This document shows, in pieces, positions 20,750 to 34,700 of a stretch of 64,000 nt of DNA. How positions within the stretch are numbered: the first letter of the stretch is position 1; each line of letters begins with the position of its first letter. The DNA lies in NCBI RefSeq assembly GCF_037975245.1, contig NC_092579.1, positions 27,637,666 to 27,701,665 on the forward strand, in the 5' to 3' direction. The notes beneath the pieces were generated by a model. That model was not told the DNA's origin. It worked only from the letters and a program-made list of their open reading frames with translations, and did not search any database. Both the position numbers and the translations under genes were made by a program. The stretch comes from Apostichopus japonicus. Lineage: Eukaryota > Echinodermata > Holothuroidea > Aspidochirotida > Stichopodidae.

Positions 20750-23350
20750 TTTGTAAGATTTGACGGTTTGTAAGATATCGCCGCGTACGTAGCCCAAACA
20801 GTCGATGTTTCTTTTGAATGAAGTACAAAGGTTATTGTGTCCTCCACGCAGTGACTCACGAGAACTCGTGTTCGCGTGTTACCGTAGTTTCATCAAAATA
20901 TAGATCTTAATATATTCTGGGTTTTTTGGTTCCAAATAGTTCGCATTACCAGATTCAACCTGTATGATATTAAAAATATATACATAATAGATACTTTGCT
21001 GGTCTATGCAGGACCGTGTACTACTGAGCTATTTCAAAATCATTTTATGGTTCCCTTTGAAATACTGGAACAGTCCACTCCTGACGTCATGTTTTTAATA
21101 ATGTCTTAGAGAGCTAGAGGTAAACAGTGTGGTTATTATTCAAGCAGCACTGGTGTGTTATCCAATTAAATTAACGATTCGTTAGATTTGAACAGACGAG
21201 TCTAGCATGTCGCATTATATTACTTCAGATTACATGTTGATCTTTGATACCTACTCAAAAGTATAATATAGGCTAGTAATAAGGCATGCTACTTCGTCAA
21301 CACGTTCCGAATGGAAGGTCAGATATAGCACAACGCGTTCTCTTGGATATATTGTAAATTATTATATTTTTCGATACTCGTCGACTTTACTGCAGAACAA
21401 AAGAGGAACGTTCGCCGTAATATAAGGTAACATATTTTTGGGAACGTTTAATTCTTCAAATTCCTGTAGATAATTAGATCTGAAAGCTCATCTGATTGAA
21501 TTTTTAATTTTATATTTGTTCACAGTTGCTCATCATTAGTTACGCTATAGCCTTCAGGATTTGCGATTATAGCTACGCATATACTAATCGTAGCCTTCTC
21601 AGAATTCAAGCACCCGAGACTGCCACTTAAATTCAGAACAATTCTTCAATTTTCGTTAAAAACACAATGGACAACACAGTCCCAATGAAACTTGTAAGGA
21701 ATCAGTAAGCATAGTGAACGCGATTATGGTAGCGTCAGCCATCGACCATTTCTACCACATAACCATATTTTTATTATCAGATCAGAAATGAATCAAGCAC
21801 GCAGGAAACTTTCACAGGACGCATAATTTGAGAGAAGGTATATTGCATTGCCCCACCGGGAGATTCGTGTAAGGAAATAATTTGGTTTAATTTGTAATAA
21901 TTTCTACCGATTTATAATATAAGTTCATTCTTTGGCGGCCTATATATTACAGCTGCCAGTGCCAGCGCTGTCGACTATTTTCCATTCATATAAATCATTG
22001 GTGACCATACAAGACAACGTGCAAAACACCCACACTTGCAATTTAGAGGGTTTCTATTTTAGGCCAATTGTAACTTCGAAGACCGTACCTTTCCTCTTGG
22101 GTAGAAAGTCGTTTGCGAATGCTCAACAGACGAAACAGCCATAGAGAGGAAACGAAAGACTGACACCAATTTCTGGGCGTTGCAATTCAGCACAGCAGGT
22201 ACAAACCGCAGACTGCTTTTACTCGACTGTTCATACGTAGCGAGAGTGGTATATATATACGTCTCTTTCTCTGAGTTGCTCAGCTCTAGAGCAGATGATG
22301 GATTTGTCAGTCTCCAGCTATAACACGATCTTGAGCTATTTGCCAACCTGTATGTGGGAACTAACTACTGTATCGTCGAATTGAACTTTGTGCTTCATTG
22401 AAAGAAGTGGCATGTATTGGGTGAGGGATGGGAGGGTGATGGGGATGGGCGGGTGCCAAGATTGTATGAAAGCATTGGATAACGATCTCAGAATTGATTC
22501 GTTCAAAGCAGTGTCTCTATGTTTTATTTCAATGATTTTTCCAAATTAAAATTCCTTCTCTTCCACTGTTTAACTATTGGCAGATAACGTGATAAAAGAA
22601 GGAATTCTGGTTTAGGTGGGTTGTGGGTTTTACCAATGGGCTTTCAACATCTGTCTCGTTTTTGGATTATACTCAAAAATATGGCCCTTTACTTCATTAG
22701 GCCAAGCACTAATTATGCAGTCATTTGACAAATTTGAAAATTTTCTCAGTTGTGAATATAATGGTTTTCTTTCTAAATACTTCATGCCCAAATTTAGGAA
22801 TATAGTTCCCTCTTCAAGTCTTCATCTTAACGCAAACTTGACAACATAGTCAGCTCAGTTAGCTCAGTTAGCTAACATACTGTTAGCTCAGTGGTTAACG
22901 CCGGTGCCTTCCAATCATAAGGTCCCCAGTACGAGTCACTCCAAGATTAATGTATGTCGTCCAGTTACAGAGTTGTTGACAATTGACAATTCATAATCAT
23001 GGAAGTTAAATATGAATCTAAGAGACTGACTTCTGTCAGCTTGCGGCTTTGATAAGCCAATGAGGCTTCTTCGCGAGTTCCTGCTTGCAAGAAGATCTAA
23101 AATACATACAAATACATAGTCCAATCCTTGCGTAAGAAGGGGTTGGGCGGTGATACTGAAGCAGAGGAGGTCGGCTCGGAAAGTACTCACTGCTTTCTGT
23201 ACCAACCAACTTGTTTGTACATATGAAATATATTCCGTTACTTATAAGGTGCGGTTTACTTACTCCCCGTACTGCAGAGGGAACTTACCTGGAATTATTG
23301 GATAGATAAACTGCTTGAAAGCATCGGGTCGTCAGATCGTTGGTAATATA
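20750..23350 (+). promoter_or_regulatory. Possible LLGL promoter / first-exon region
   Basis: CpG dinucleotides are visibly more frequent here (for example around 20780, 20850-20885, 21300-21420 and 22060-22260) than in the surrounding AT-rich sequence. The region lies 2-5 kb upstream of the first coding exon, which itself needs an upstream non-coding exon. Possible donors (ataaggtaaca at about 21425, agaaggtatat at about 21835) are only suggestive. Confidence 0.25.
22880..23110 (+). mobile_element. tRNA-derived SINE (second family)
   Basis: tRNA-like head: A box tagctcagtgg at 22884, B-box-like gtacgagtcac at 22929, with about 35 bp between them. Followed by a non-tRNA body. The head differs from the 11.0-kb and 32.3-kb copies. 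Clover-leaf pairing is degraded and there is no sign of a functional tRNA gene. Confidence 0.55.
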
Positions 23351-25645
23351 TAAAATTCACATTAAACATCAAAAGATAATGATGTCATCTTTCTTTTCCT
23401 TTCAGTCTTAGTTCATCACAAAACGTAAATGTTTGTCAATGCAATAGTGTTGTTGCCAAGTGTGTGTTAATGTGTTTGTGAATGATGTACAGTGTGTAGC
23501 CATACTTGTAATACTGTTTGCTGGTTAGGCCTATTTATTACTACGGTGATAGCCTACAGTGTGTAGTATAGTATACTAGTACTACGTGTAATTAGTAGGT
23601 TGTAGCCACTTATTACTGTGTTAGTGTTACTGTAGTGTTAGCCTAACTTGGCAAGTGCTACCAGAGCGCGAATAGCTTTCTCACTTCTTGTAGCAACGTC
23701 TCATGTTTTAGACAGCTTTCTAACTAACATCTTATCGTATAAGGCTTTGCCTAACGTTTGGCCTAACATTAACATTGTAACATTTTTTTCTAATTATGTA
23801 GACCTAGCCTCCTAGGTCAGGGATAGGAGTATCCAACTTAGCCTAGGCCTTATATTAAATATGAGCTGTTGATTTAGACTATTTAGGGCCTTAGCCTAGT
23901 GTCATGGATCCTGGCTCTGTTTTCAGAAAATTGCTTTAAAAGTTAGGTGTTAGCCTAATATTGTTAGTAAGGTTTAAAATATATCATGAAGTGTCACTAA
24001 TTCTGGAATAATACAACTATAAACTAAGCAAATGACTGTGGACTAAGCTACAAGATTTAGTTTATATCCAAGTTAGTCAAATGTCTCTTGTCACCACTGA
24101 CATATAGTCTAATGTTAGATCTACTTGCAATAGGACAGTAGGCTACCAATAGTCTGTGAGATTATGTGACCAGGGCTTAGATTTATAGGTTAGCTCAGTC
24201 ACGGATATAGCTTATAAAGATCTTAGTTAGGACCATCGTGTTTGGAAGTTAACTGACCAGTATGATGTTGGAATTAATTGCCTAGTTTTAGCAGCTGATT
24301 TGTTCTCATGATTTATGTTCTCATATTAGATAGAGCATTGAGCTTTCTAATTCAAAATTGAAAAGATAATTTTTTTAGTGTGGCAGATGAAAGTTCATGT
24401 GATGTTTTAACGCAACAGATGACACAGCTATATGAATGTTGTTATTTTGAATATGAAACATTTAGTACGGAACATAGTTATCTTCTTTGCTATATGTACA
24501 TGATTTGTATAGTTGAAATATCAACATAAGTAAAGCACCTCCATTGGAAAACAATATTTTGTGTGAAAATGAGTTTCTTCAATAACAGTGTTATTGGAAT
24601 TTAATAAAAGTTTGCATTATTTGACTTTCTCAAAGTGTTAATACTAGATAATGTCTCTTTTTGTGTAATATCAATTGTGGTTTCAGCATGCACAATTTGT
24701 TTTAATTTGGACAGAGCTCTGCCAACCAAGCTTAATTAGATCTCTGGTTATTCCCCAAGTAGTGAATAAAAGTTCCTATTTCAGGTTGTGTTATGTCTTT
24801 TTGTGCAAGTGAGTTATTAGAACTGTCTTTGAGCAATCCATTTTCTTTCACTCCTGTTTATGTTATATCAGTTTGCATGCACATAGTATAACTTACTGTT
24901 CCATTTGTGTGGTAGGTTTCCCAAACAGGTTTTCTAACCCACCTGTTTATGCAGTGTAATGTATAGATCCAGCCCAAACCCTCTAAAAACAAAACCCATT
25001 CCACAGACAAGATTAGAAGTCCTCCCAAATGGGATCAAGATTTTCTTAGCTGTTTGGAAGTGCTATTCGTTAATCATGGTCTCTATATATAATTGTGAAG
25101 ATGACTATTAGGCCATCTTTTCCTAAAGAAGATTGAAACTAAACATTATACATCCATTTGTGGTCATTAAAATTGGTGGGTTGGGAGGAAGAGAATGGAT
25201 TCAGTGGATAAGCTCTTGGACAAATCATAGACTCCTTTTTCTTCTGTTCCGCATAACCAAGTGTTTGTAATATATTGAGCCAAATTTGTTAGCTCATTAC
25301 TTCAGTTTGGTGAGGGAAAATCACAGCAATCAATCAGTTACCAGCTGTAAATCAGCTCCCTGATGCGAGTGTATTTTGAATGAGTGTTGTATTATTACTG
25401 TGTGTGTTTGCTTGCATCCTTGTGTTGGAATGCTTAAAACATGTATGCTACTCGCTGGTGATCGTTACATTGGAGGAAATTTATTTACTGAATGGCTACT
25501 GTCTTGGACCGGTAGAAGAGATATCTTTATGCTTTGAAGCTTAAAAATAAATAAACTGTGCTCTTACTTGTAATTTGTAAAGACTGTTTCTGTCTGTGGT
25601 GGTTAATTTTGAATTGGTTTCTTTTGCATTTCCTTTTCTTTGAAG

Positions 25646-25768
25646 GTGTGAATTGGTCTTGTGGGACAGTTAGAAATGTCTAGCAAGCAGAAAGTGAAGA
25701 AGAAGAAGGGAGGAGCAGGAAAGGCCGAGAGGTTGAAGATACAGAAGGAATTGTGGGCTTTCAATCAG
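25646..25768 (+). CDS. LLGL1: LLGL first coding exon (5' UTR tail plus start codon)
   Basis: Acceptor tttgaag at 25645, donor gtgaga at 25769. The start ATG is at 25676. An in-frame TGA at 25649-25651 in the same exon rules out a longer N-terminus. Coding part 25676-25768 gives 31 residues: a lysine-rich head ([19 protein letters not shown]) and then LWAFNQ. The basic head is the expected membrane-binding N-terminus. Exit phase 0. The acceptor implies at least one upstream non-coding exon. Confidence 0.88.
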
Positions 25769-28700
25769 GTGAGAATATATATGTCATATATACCTTACCG
25801 GAGGCAGAGAAACATTCATGCGATGGTGGGGGCGCTTGTCTGCATGTGTGTGGCGCTGTGCATGTGTGTCTGTGTGAGGCCTCGAAAAACTTGAAAACTG
25901 AAGCTTAGATGAACTTTATATGTAGATGCACCTCATTGCTAACAAGAACCCTAATATTGAAATTGCTAGAGATCGAAGGTCATTTGAAGTCAACAGAGTA
26001 CCACTGAAAATGTGTAAACAAAACTCAAAAAAGTAAAACTTGGGTGAAGTTCATACCTGGTTAGTAGATTCCCATTGGTGAGTGCAAGAGTTCTTGTGAA
26101 GTTGGTGAAGGTCAAAGGTCATTTGAGGTCGACAGATGTCAATGTCTTAAAAGCCCTGTAAACATGATAAGTTTCACTCAATAAGTAATGTTGCCAGTTG
26201 AAGTTTCACTGTACATGTTACACCTTATACTTGATAGTTAGATTCATATGAGTGCAGGACCAAAGTTGCTAATCATTCACTTAAAAGTCAGTATTGGTTG
26301 CCACTTTTAAAATTGTCTTGTTTGCAGTTTTTGCTGTAGAATGATCCTACAAACCATAGCAAGGAGTCACTAAGCCCCCACGGTTTGCTGGTGTCATTAA
26401 GTTATCACAATAAATTTCTGTACCATAGCATATTAAAATTGTATTCGAATTGCCGATACTTCTGCCCATTCAGTTTTGTGGAAAGAGTTGCTCACGGTGT
26501 GTGACATAATTTTATACCTGTGTTAGCCTTGATTGTTTTGTTTGTTATACCATAGTTTAAACATTGAAATTCATTACTCATTTAATGATGGAATTCAGTT
26601 TGGTTATTCTCAATTTAATAGTTTGCAAATAAAATATGATGGTACTAATGTGCGTGGGTGTCTCTATTGATTACAAAATTAGTGCTGGTTATGTTACTCA
26701 TGATTAATCATCAGGAAGAATTAATAAACAAGATTGTGAATAATTTAGATGTACACGATTTATAATCTATCTTCAACATGTTAATGGTGGAATATAATAA
26801 TATATTTCAGTAGTCAAATTATAATGAAAATTTTAAGTTTATAAAAATAAAGAAACAATATCGGTAAGGAATATTGGAAGAATTGTATGTAAGAAGAAAT
26901 AAACGTTGCTTTTATTGAGATACATGGTGGACTGTGTCATCTGATGACATGAAACCTTGTGTTAATCTTTCATTACACGTTTAAATGCATCACCCATTAG
27001 CAGACAATGTTGGTAGTATATACTTTCAAAGTATCCAGTATTTTTCATTCTCTTAGTTGAAAGGGTGTAGACCTTCCTCCTTGCAATAGGCCTCTCCCCC
27101 ACCCGCCCCCCTCCCATATCTTCAAGGAGAATTAAGTGATGGAAATCTCATTTTATTACAAACTTTAAGTAAAATTTGAAAAGTTTCAGAAATAATTGCT
27201 GACTTTCAGATTAATCATACTAACTAGGTTTTACAATTTGTGGATCACTACAGGAGAGTTTGATGCCATTCCCCACATACCAATTCATTACGCATTGACC
27301 TAAGAGCCAACTAGGCCTATGCTAAAGGCACACTCTATTTGCCTTACAGTATGTTACTATGTGTACACAGGCTATGCAGGCCTTCAGTCACGTATATATA
27401 GCTAAGCTATGAACAACCGTTCGTTAAACCTGGGAACAAATTTACACTGCAAGCTGCATATTTATATTTACTATATTCTAGAATTGTATTTTCAAACTCA
27501 ACACATGCAATGTTTCCTTCTAATGATGATGGTCCATCAGGTTCACAGGGACCTATTCCCAAATGTTACTAATAAGTATATTACATTAGAGTCACTAGAC
27601 CTAATGTCACAAAGTGCTAATCTGTAGCATTTTAGAATAGATAACACTAATTGGATGAGGAACATTTAAATTACCAACTCCCCCCCCCCCCCCCACCACA
27701 AGAGAGAAAAAAGAATGCTTTGAGGTTCCAAAGAAATATCATAGACAGCCAGATTGAAGGTAGTTGTACAGATACTCAACACTGTTCAAATATGAGCACA
27801 TCCACTGGAGTCACTGTTGGTGACCTTTCCAATCCATGAGGCATTTGCTAAACATTGTGTCTTTAGTACAGTAGCTTGAGTTCCCAGTGCAGCCCAGCAT
27901 GCAGGCCCGAGTGGGAGGACGTACACAGTTTTCTAAATATTCTCTATGCAGTACACACAAGTACCAATGATCAATGTTGAAAGGGGGGGAAAAAAACAGT
28001 CAACATTCTATTAATGACTGAAATTATTGTTCCAAAGAGGAAGTTGACTTCCATATTTGAATGAATTAGACTATTAACTGTAAGCATTTTAGCCCAGGGC
28101 ATTCAAGTCTGTTCAAATTCTTGATTGGTTCTTTTCATAGTACATGGTTGAATGCATGCAATGAAACTGTTAGCAGTGTTAATAGCACACTATGCTATAT
28201 GGAAAACGTTACATCTGTTGCTCATAAAAGCACAGTAGTTATGCTGTACATGTAGACAGATCTAAAGTAACGTGGATCGAAGTAACATGGATCTAAGTAA
28301 CATGAATCTAAATAACATGGATCTAAGTAACATGGATCTAAGTAACATGGATCTAAGTAACATGGATCTACCCTGTAAATAACATGGATCTAAATAACAT
28401 CCATGGATGAAAGTAACATGGATCTAAGTAATATGGATCTAAATAACATGAATCTAAATAACATGAATCTAAATAACATGGATCTAAGTAACATGGATCT
28501 AAGTAACATGGATCTAAGTAATATGAATCTAAATAACATGGATCTAAGTAACATGGATCTAAGTAACATGGATCTAAATAACATGGATCTAAGTAACATG
28601 GATCTAAATAACATGGATCTAAATAACATCCATGGATGAAAGTAACATGGATCTAAGTAACATGGATCTAAATAACATGAATCTAAATAACATGGATCTA

Positions 28701-31700
28701 AATAACATGGATCTAAGTAACATGGATGAAAGTAACATGGATCTAAGTAACATGGATCTAAATAACATGAATCTAAGTAACATGGATCTAAGTAACATGG
28801 ATCTACAGTAAGTAACATGGATCTAAATAACATGGATCTAAGTAACATGGATCTAAGTATCATGGATCTAAGTAACATGGATCTAAGTAACATGGATCAA
28901 AGTAACATGGATCAAAGTAACATGGATCAAAGTAACATAGATCTACAGTTAGTGTTGTAGGATTGCAGTCTTAGAATCTTTTCGATCACCCCAGACAATT
29001 TTTGAGGGTTGTTTGTTTGGCAATCAAACATAACTTAAGAATAACCAAAGGACCAACGATCTTTCATCATAATTATAGTAAATTCTGTCAACTTCCAGAC
29101 TTTTTGTTGTACATTTGATGCAAATGGATGAACACCTGCAGAAAGTGAACATAAATTCAGAGAACTTGGCAATTACACTAGCAAGATAGTTTAAATAACT
29201 GATCATAACAACTTAACATTGAACCTTTGTGGTGTTTCCTTTATTCGAGTCAACCCATTAATGTCTTCATGTAAATCAGTGTATTATAAATAGCAGCTCA
29301 GTCAGTACATGTACTTTACATACTGTAGTGTGTTGTAACAGAACCATCACTGTGGATTTAAACCAGAGTCCGGTCTGTGTAAAGATATTTCATGTGCGGG
29401 TAAGAGGCTAAAAGCTGTACATAGCTAACAGTGCACATGGTTTCTCATTGACGACTGTGTCTGTCATTGCAAAGTTCTGTAAGGCTGCGGCAACTATGGC
29501 AAGGATCATTTGAATACTGTGCAAAATATTCTTTGAAATCAGCCGTTCTAAAGAAAGTTCTGACAGTGCTTCATTTAGTGAAACCAAAAATGTTAGACCA
29601 AGGAAAATTTTTCTAGGGTCAAGCTTTAACTTTACCTTAAGTCTGTTGCTAGCTTCAGAGAATGTTCATGTGGGCCAACTTGCCTCACTATTATAATGTA
29701 CTCATACACACAGTTATTGTAATAACCCTCCTCAATGCTTGGGAATTGTTCAAAATTATTTTAAAAAAAAGTAAGGGTGATAAAATTGGTAACTACTAGT
29801 CCTACTAAAACTACTAGTTTATAAAACAATAAAACTTAGTAAAAACTAAAAACCCTAGCAGTACTTGAATTTATCATAATCAAAGAGGTGCTGAGTGATA
29901 TAATGGAAAACATTTCAGAATCCTGTGTTACAAGCAGTGTACAGTGCAGCAGTAACAGTGTGTACACAACTACACACCCTAAGTATTAACTATTAATTCC
30001 AAAGCTTTCTAGTCATTCCCATAGAGAATTAAGGCTTTGTTGCCTGGCTATTACTGCAGTTAGTGGGATTATTTGCTGTGTTCAGTGTACCCTTACCATC
30101 AATGAATAGAAAGTTCTTTTTCATGCTGCTGCTTTGTGTCAGTTGGTGTGTGTGTGTGTGTGTTATAGTGTGTGTGCATTTTGTACATAATAAACTCATT
30201 CTTGAAATCCTCAAAACCTGTTTTATTTCTCTCTGCTGGAATGTCAATTGGTCTTGAAAAATGCCAGCAGTGACATGGTCAGGTATTTCTCTGTTCACAA
30301 TCAAAGTCAGTCACTATAGTATTGGTAAATCTCTTAAGTGTGTTGGACAAGTTTGGGTTTTCCATGCTGACATTGGACATACCTACTGTAGTACTTCACA
30401 ATAGACATACACGTAAGATAAGGCTGGACTTTGCTCAAGTGGTTTTATGGTAGACACTAGACAGTACTATGCAGAATGGACGAGGTGGAGAGGAGTGCAG
30501 TGCAGTGAAAAGCACAATTCTATTAATATCATGTCTGCAATGGTGAACTGTATCCAGTAATTTACAAGTAAATTTCAAACTGTTTGCCGACAAAAAATAT
30601 AGTTGGGATGTTTCTGCTGTTTTGCAATTGACAGGTAAAAGACGATATTAATATATAAAATAATTTTAAAAAAAGAGTTGCCCAGTTGGACCTTCATGAT
30701 TCAACCTTTGTCATCATTTTTGTATCCTTTTCCTCCCTCTCACAAAACATGGAGGTGAGGATAAAGTTGGTTACCATTTTCTACATAGTCAAGCATTCTC
30801 TCAGAGCATATTTGCTGTACATATGAATTGCTGGTATATATTTAGTTGAACCTGCTTGTTAAGAACACAGAGTAGCCATGCTACTCAGTGGGATCTCTGC
30901 ATTCCAAGCAAAAGAATTTTTCAGTAGGTCCCCGGTATTTTGAATTAACTAAATGGTTATGGGTAGAACTATGTTGATTGAAGAAGGTATTGCTCAGAAA
31001 TACACCATTGACCTGGTAATTTATATAAGTAAATATTGCAAGAAATTTTGGTTTTGGTGGTTTTAGTCCTTTAGGACAAGTGTAGTTTAGTGTACCCTGT
31101 TTTTGTTTTTGTACATGACCCCTGTGGTTGCTAAGGACCAGAGCTTGTGATAACTGAGTGTGGACTGAAGGTAGTTAGGTGTAGTTCTTCCCAATATTAA
31201 TTAAAAATGATTTGGTAGAGTGATGCATTAATTAGTGGTTTTCTTGTGCTGATAATACTCTGGCAGGGAATTTGAGAAAATGGCAAAATGCAGTTGTACA
31301 CTTGTGCAACTTTATAAATTATGGTATATGGTTAAAAAAAGTGATTCAAAAGTATTTTGCACCAGGTATGACATGTTTGTACGGCAATGTAAAATTTGTA
31401 GTTTTGTCTTGAACGTGTCGACCTTTCTATCCAGGTTACGAATGCATGTGTTGTAAGTTTGCATTTGGGGAATTTGTGCAATATATATTTACATTTTACA
31501 ATCAGGGCTTTTGCATACATTTACTGGTATCTGGCATTCATGGAACTTTTGTAAATTAAAAGGTATGTTTGTGTGTGTGGGGGGGGGGGGGGGCATGGGT
31601 TGTAAGATGATAAGGAGATATCAAAATTTACAGTTTTATATAATTTAATATTTTATATACTGTATCTGACATTCAGGGATGTATTTGTTAAAAAAATTTC

Positions 31701-34700
31701 CTTGCAGATCAAACTGTAAGTTTCAGATATTCATGTTGTGTATGTGGTTGTTGTAATAACAACTAGACCCCCCCCCCCCAAGGAAAAGAAGCATCTCAGT
31801 TTGTCAGTTGAACTAATTTTTATTTCCATTTTCTTTACAGACGGTAGAGCATGGATTTCCCAACAAGCCATCTGCCCTCGGATATGATCCTGTGTTGCGC
31901 CTCATGGCGGTCGGAACCAGTAATGGGGTCCTAAAAGTGTATCCTTTTCTTGCCTTACAAGTTATTATAGCCAAAAGGAAGTTTTGACACTTTGTGACCA
32001 ATTTTGCAAGTTTATGCAGTTCTTGACATTGAAAATACTTCTTTTCATCTATCCAGATCAGTTTTTCCATTAGAACAGTTCTTCTGGTAATGTTGCTTGC
32101 ATCCCCTAGTTCTGCTGGGTCATCTTCCATTTTCTCTTTACAATTATCTCTTTTCCTGTCTTTGCCTTATCTCTTTTCCAATAACATATTTTAACTTAAG
32201 GCATCACCCCCATGACTCTACCAGATGACACCCCCCCCTCCCCCGCTTTCACATTCATAACCAATGAGAATGTTGTGGTCAAGTGGTTAAGGCAGTGGAC
32301 TTGTGATCTAAGGATTGCAGGTTCGAGTTCTGGCCAGATCACTGCATTGTGTCCTTGGGCAAGGCACTTTATCTCCATTGCCTCTCTTCACCCAGGTGTA
32401 TAAATGGGGACCTGTGAGATAAAACTGTCAGCTGGGCGCGGTTTAGCTGCTGCGATGTGGAGGGTTTGTCTCTATGTTTGACAGGTTATCGTTGACCGAG
32501 GTATCATTGTAAAGCGCTTCGAGCCTTTGGGAAAGGGGCTATATAAAAATATGAAATTATTATTATTATTATTATTAAATTATAACCCATATTTTCCTCT
32601 CCAAATGTATTATATCTGAAATCCACACTGGATTTTCAAAGAGTCGTTCAATGGGTGTGAACTGCATGTTCATTCTGGATGGTGTTTCTCCATCCCAGTG
32701 AATTTTACTTTTCGCTGTAGAATTTGTAGGTTCCACATGTCTCAAGGGAACAGTTCAGTTATATAAGTCATATTAATTTTTTTGTATCTTAAAACAGTAA
32801 TGAAGATGTAGCAGACTTTGTAATATATATACAAAAGAACCTACATTTCCACATTTGGATGCAATTTCGGTATAATCTTGTGAAGCATTTTGTTATGAAT
32901 GCTTACAGCAGATAAGTGTTTTGTACTTCTAATGTCTAGCCTTTGAATACATCTACTGCAAAAAAAGTAAGTAAGCTGTTTTTCCTATAAGCTATCTCAA
33001 ATGGGTCGCTTTTCTTTTCAGACGTGTATACATGCTATTTGAAGAGAACATTATAGACTCTGCCATTTGTCAAAGTACAAAGGTTGTTTGTTTTGCAACT
33101 TAAAAGTAATAACTTGTAATTTGCTAAGTTACACAAGACCTTTTCTGTCTGACATTGATTTATGCACTGCATGCCCTGGGTAATAATTTGATGTTCTCTG
33201 AACACCAGTACTCATAAAGAACTTGTCCTGTAATGACAATGACATTTGAGGAACCTCCATTTACAAGTCATTCTGAAACCCTGAGAATCAGTGAGACACT
33301 TTCTGAGGATATAATAAGTATTAAGTACAGTTTAGAAACTGGATGGAGAATTGTAAATGAATTTTGAAAGTAACAGGGTGGTGGAGGGGGGGGCGGAGGG
33401 GATACAGATGCTTCATTACAGAATGGGTAACCATCTGCAACAGTGTAGTACTTTAGGTTTACATATGAATGAGAGATGCAGGTTTGAAGAAGCAGTGGTT
33501 GTAGAGGCACCTAGGGCCGGGGGCGGGGGTGCATATTGCTGCAGTAACACCAATGTTTGTAGGTTAGGTAGATGGGAAGTGTGCATATATATGTAATGCA
33601 TGGAGACAGGTAAGGTATAGTAAGTTGGAAAGACTCTAACCAATAAGGTTTAGGAGAACCTTTATAGAATTGCTAAATTTTTCCAAATAAATATCAGTTA
33701 CATTCAACAATTACCAAGTTTCTGCACAAAAACAAGCAAATTGACTAGATTGTATTTGTACAAAAATAATGTTAAAAATCAGAGGCTTAACTACATTATG
33801 CATTGTAGAAGAGATTGCTGCAAACAACCTTTCAAGAAATTAAGCTGTGGTTAATATGCACCCATTTATTAATTTGCTCATTTGATTATGCGTTAAAAAT
33901 GTAGGTTAGGAGTCGAATAACTTGGTTGCAGCAGGGAGGTATGCACATTAATTGTGTAACAAAGTAAACACCTGGCATGGTTCGCAGGTTATTCATTCAC
34001 AGCGGAGAAAGATAACGTTCCTGAAGATAAACGAGCGAAGCACGGCTACTGTGTGTGACTACCGTTGACACTTAATGGTACATACTACAGATGAGTGTAC
34101 ACTAATGTCTCACTTAACGTAATGCATTCCGATCCTTGGTTCAGCTGCACTATCATGTTAATGTTACTGATAGAAATTCAAATTACTTGTCTCCAGGAAT
34201 GGATGGAAGGCTATCCTCCTGCAGTTATCCTGCCCCCACCCATTCCACCACCCACCCCCTTCCCTTCTGCACCCCATTCCACTATCCCCCTGTTTTTGTT
34301 ACTGACAACAGAAACCCCTTGACAGAAAGTCTTTCCAGTAATTCTGTGTAACCATTATTCAAATGAACACCATGAAGTTAAAGATTGACTAAGGTCTTCA
34401 GGGTAAAAAACAATGGAAATTAAGCACAGCATTGTGTCCTCTCATGTGATTAATTCCAACTGAATAACTAACTGTCTGGGCAACATCACTGTTACCCAGA
34501 GAGCTGCTTCAAAATATACACTATTCTCGTCTTCTTACAGTATGCCTGCTTTATGACAGCATCGATATGGGGGTACTACCCTCAGTAGAAATTAAAGACA
34601 GTTGTGTAATAGTGACAGGAAGTGGATGAATGCCTTTACAATATATCTGATTCACTGCTACAATATTGTCTGTTTTAATACAGTCCTGTGACTATTGTTT

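Larger units (their letters stand above)
16501..25645. other. Intergenic region between RAB11FIP and LLGL
   Basis: No supported coding sequence. It contains G/C runs (about 17221, 19236, 20608), a degenerate minisatellite (19445-19915), a relatively CpG-rich block (20750-23350) and a SINE (about 22880-23110). A non-coding first exon of LLGL should lie in its right part but cannot be placed. Confidence 0.5.

Noticed and set aside
25661-25675. Upstream GTG start for LLGL
   Set aside because: The ATG at 25676 is the first one after the in-frame TGA at 25649; a GTG start is not expected in an animal nuclear gene.
28390-28893. 167-residue and 78-residue ORFs on opposite strands with repeating LRSML / NMDLS peptides
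   Set aside because: Produced by the 15-bp satellite, whose unit length is a multiple of three; no start context, splice signal or family match.
28262-28945. CRISPR-like regular array
   Set aside because: Contiguous 15-bp units without spacers in an animal intron; a satellite.
32276-32340. tRNA gene (A and B boxes present)
   Set aside because: No acceptor-stem pairing and a long non-tRNA body with a LINE-like tail; it is a SINE.
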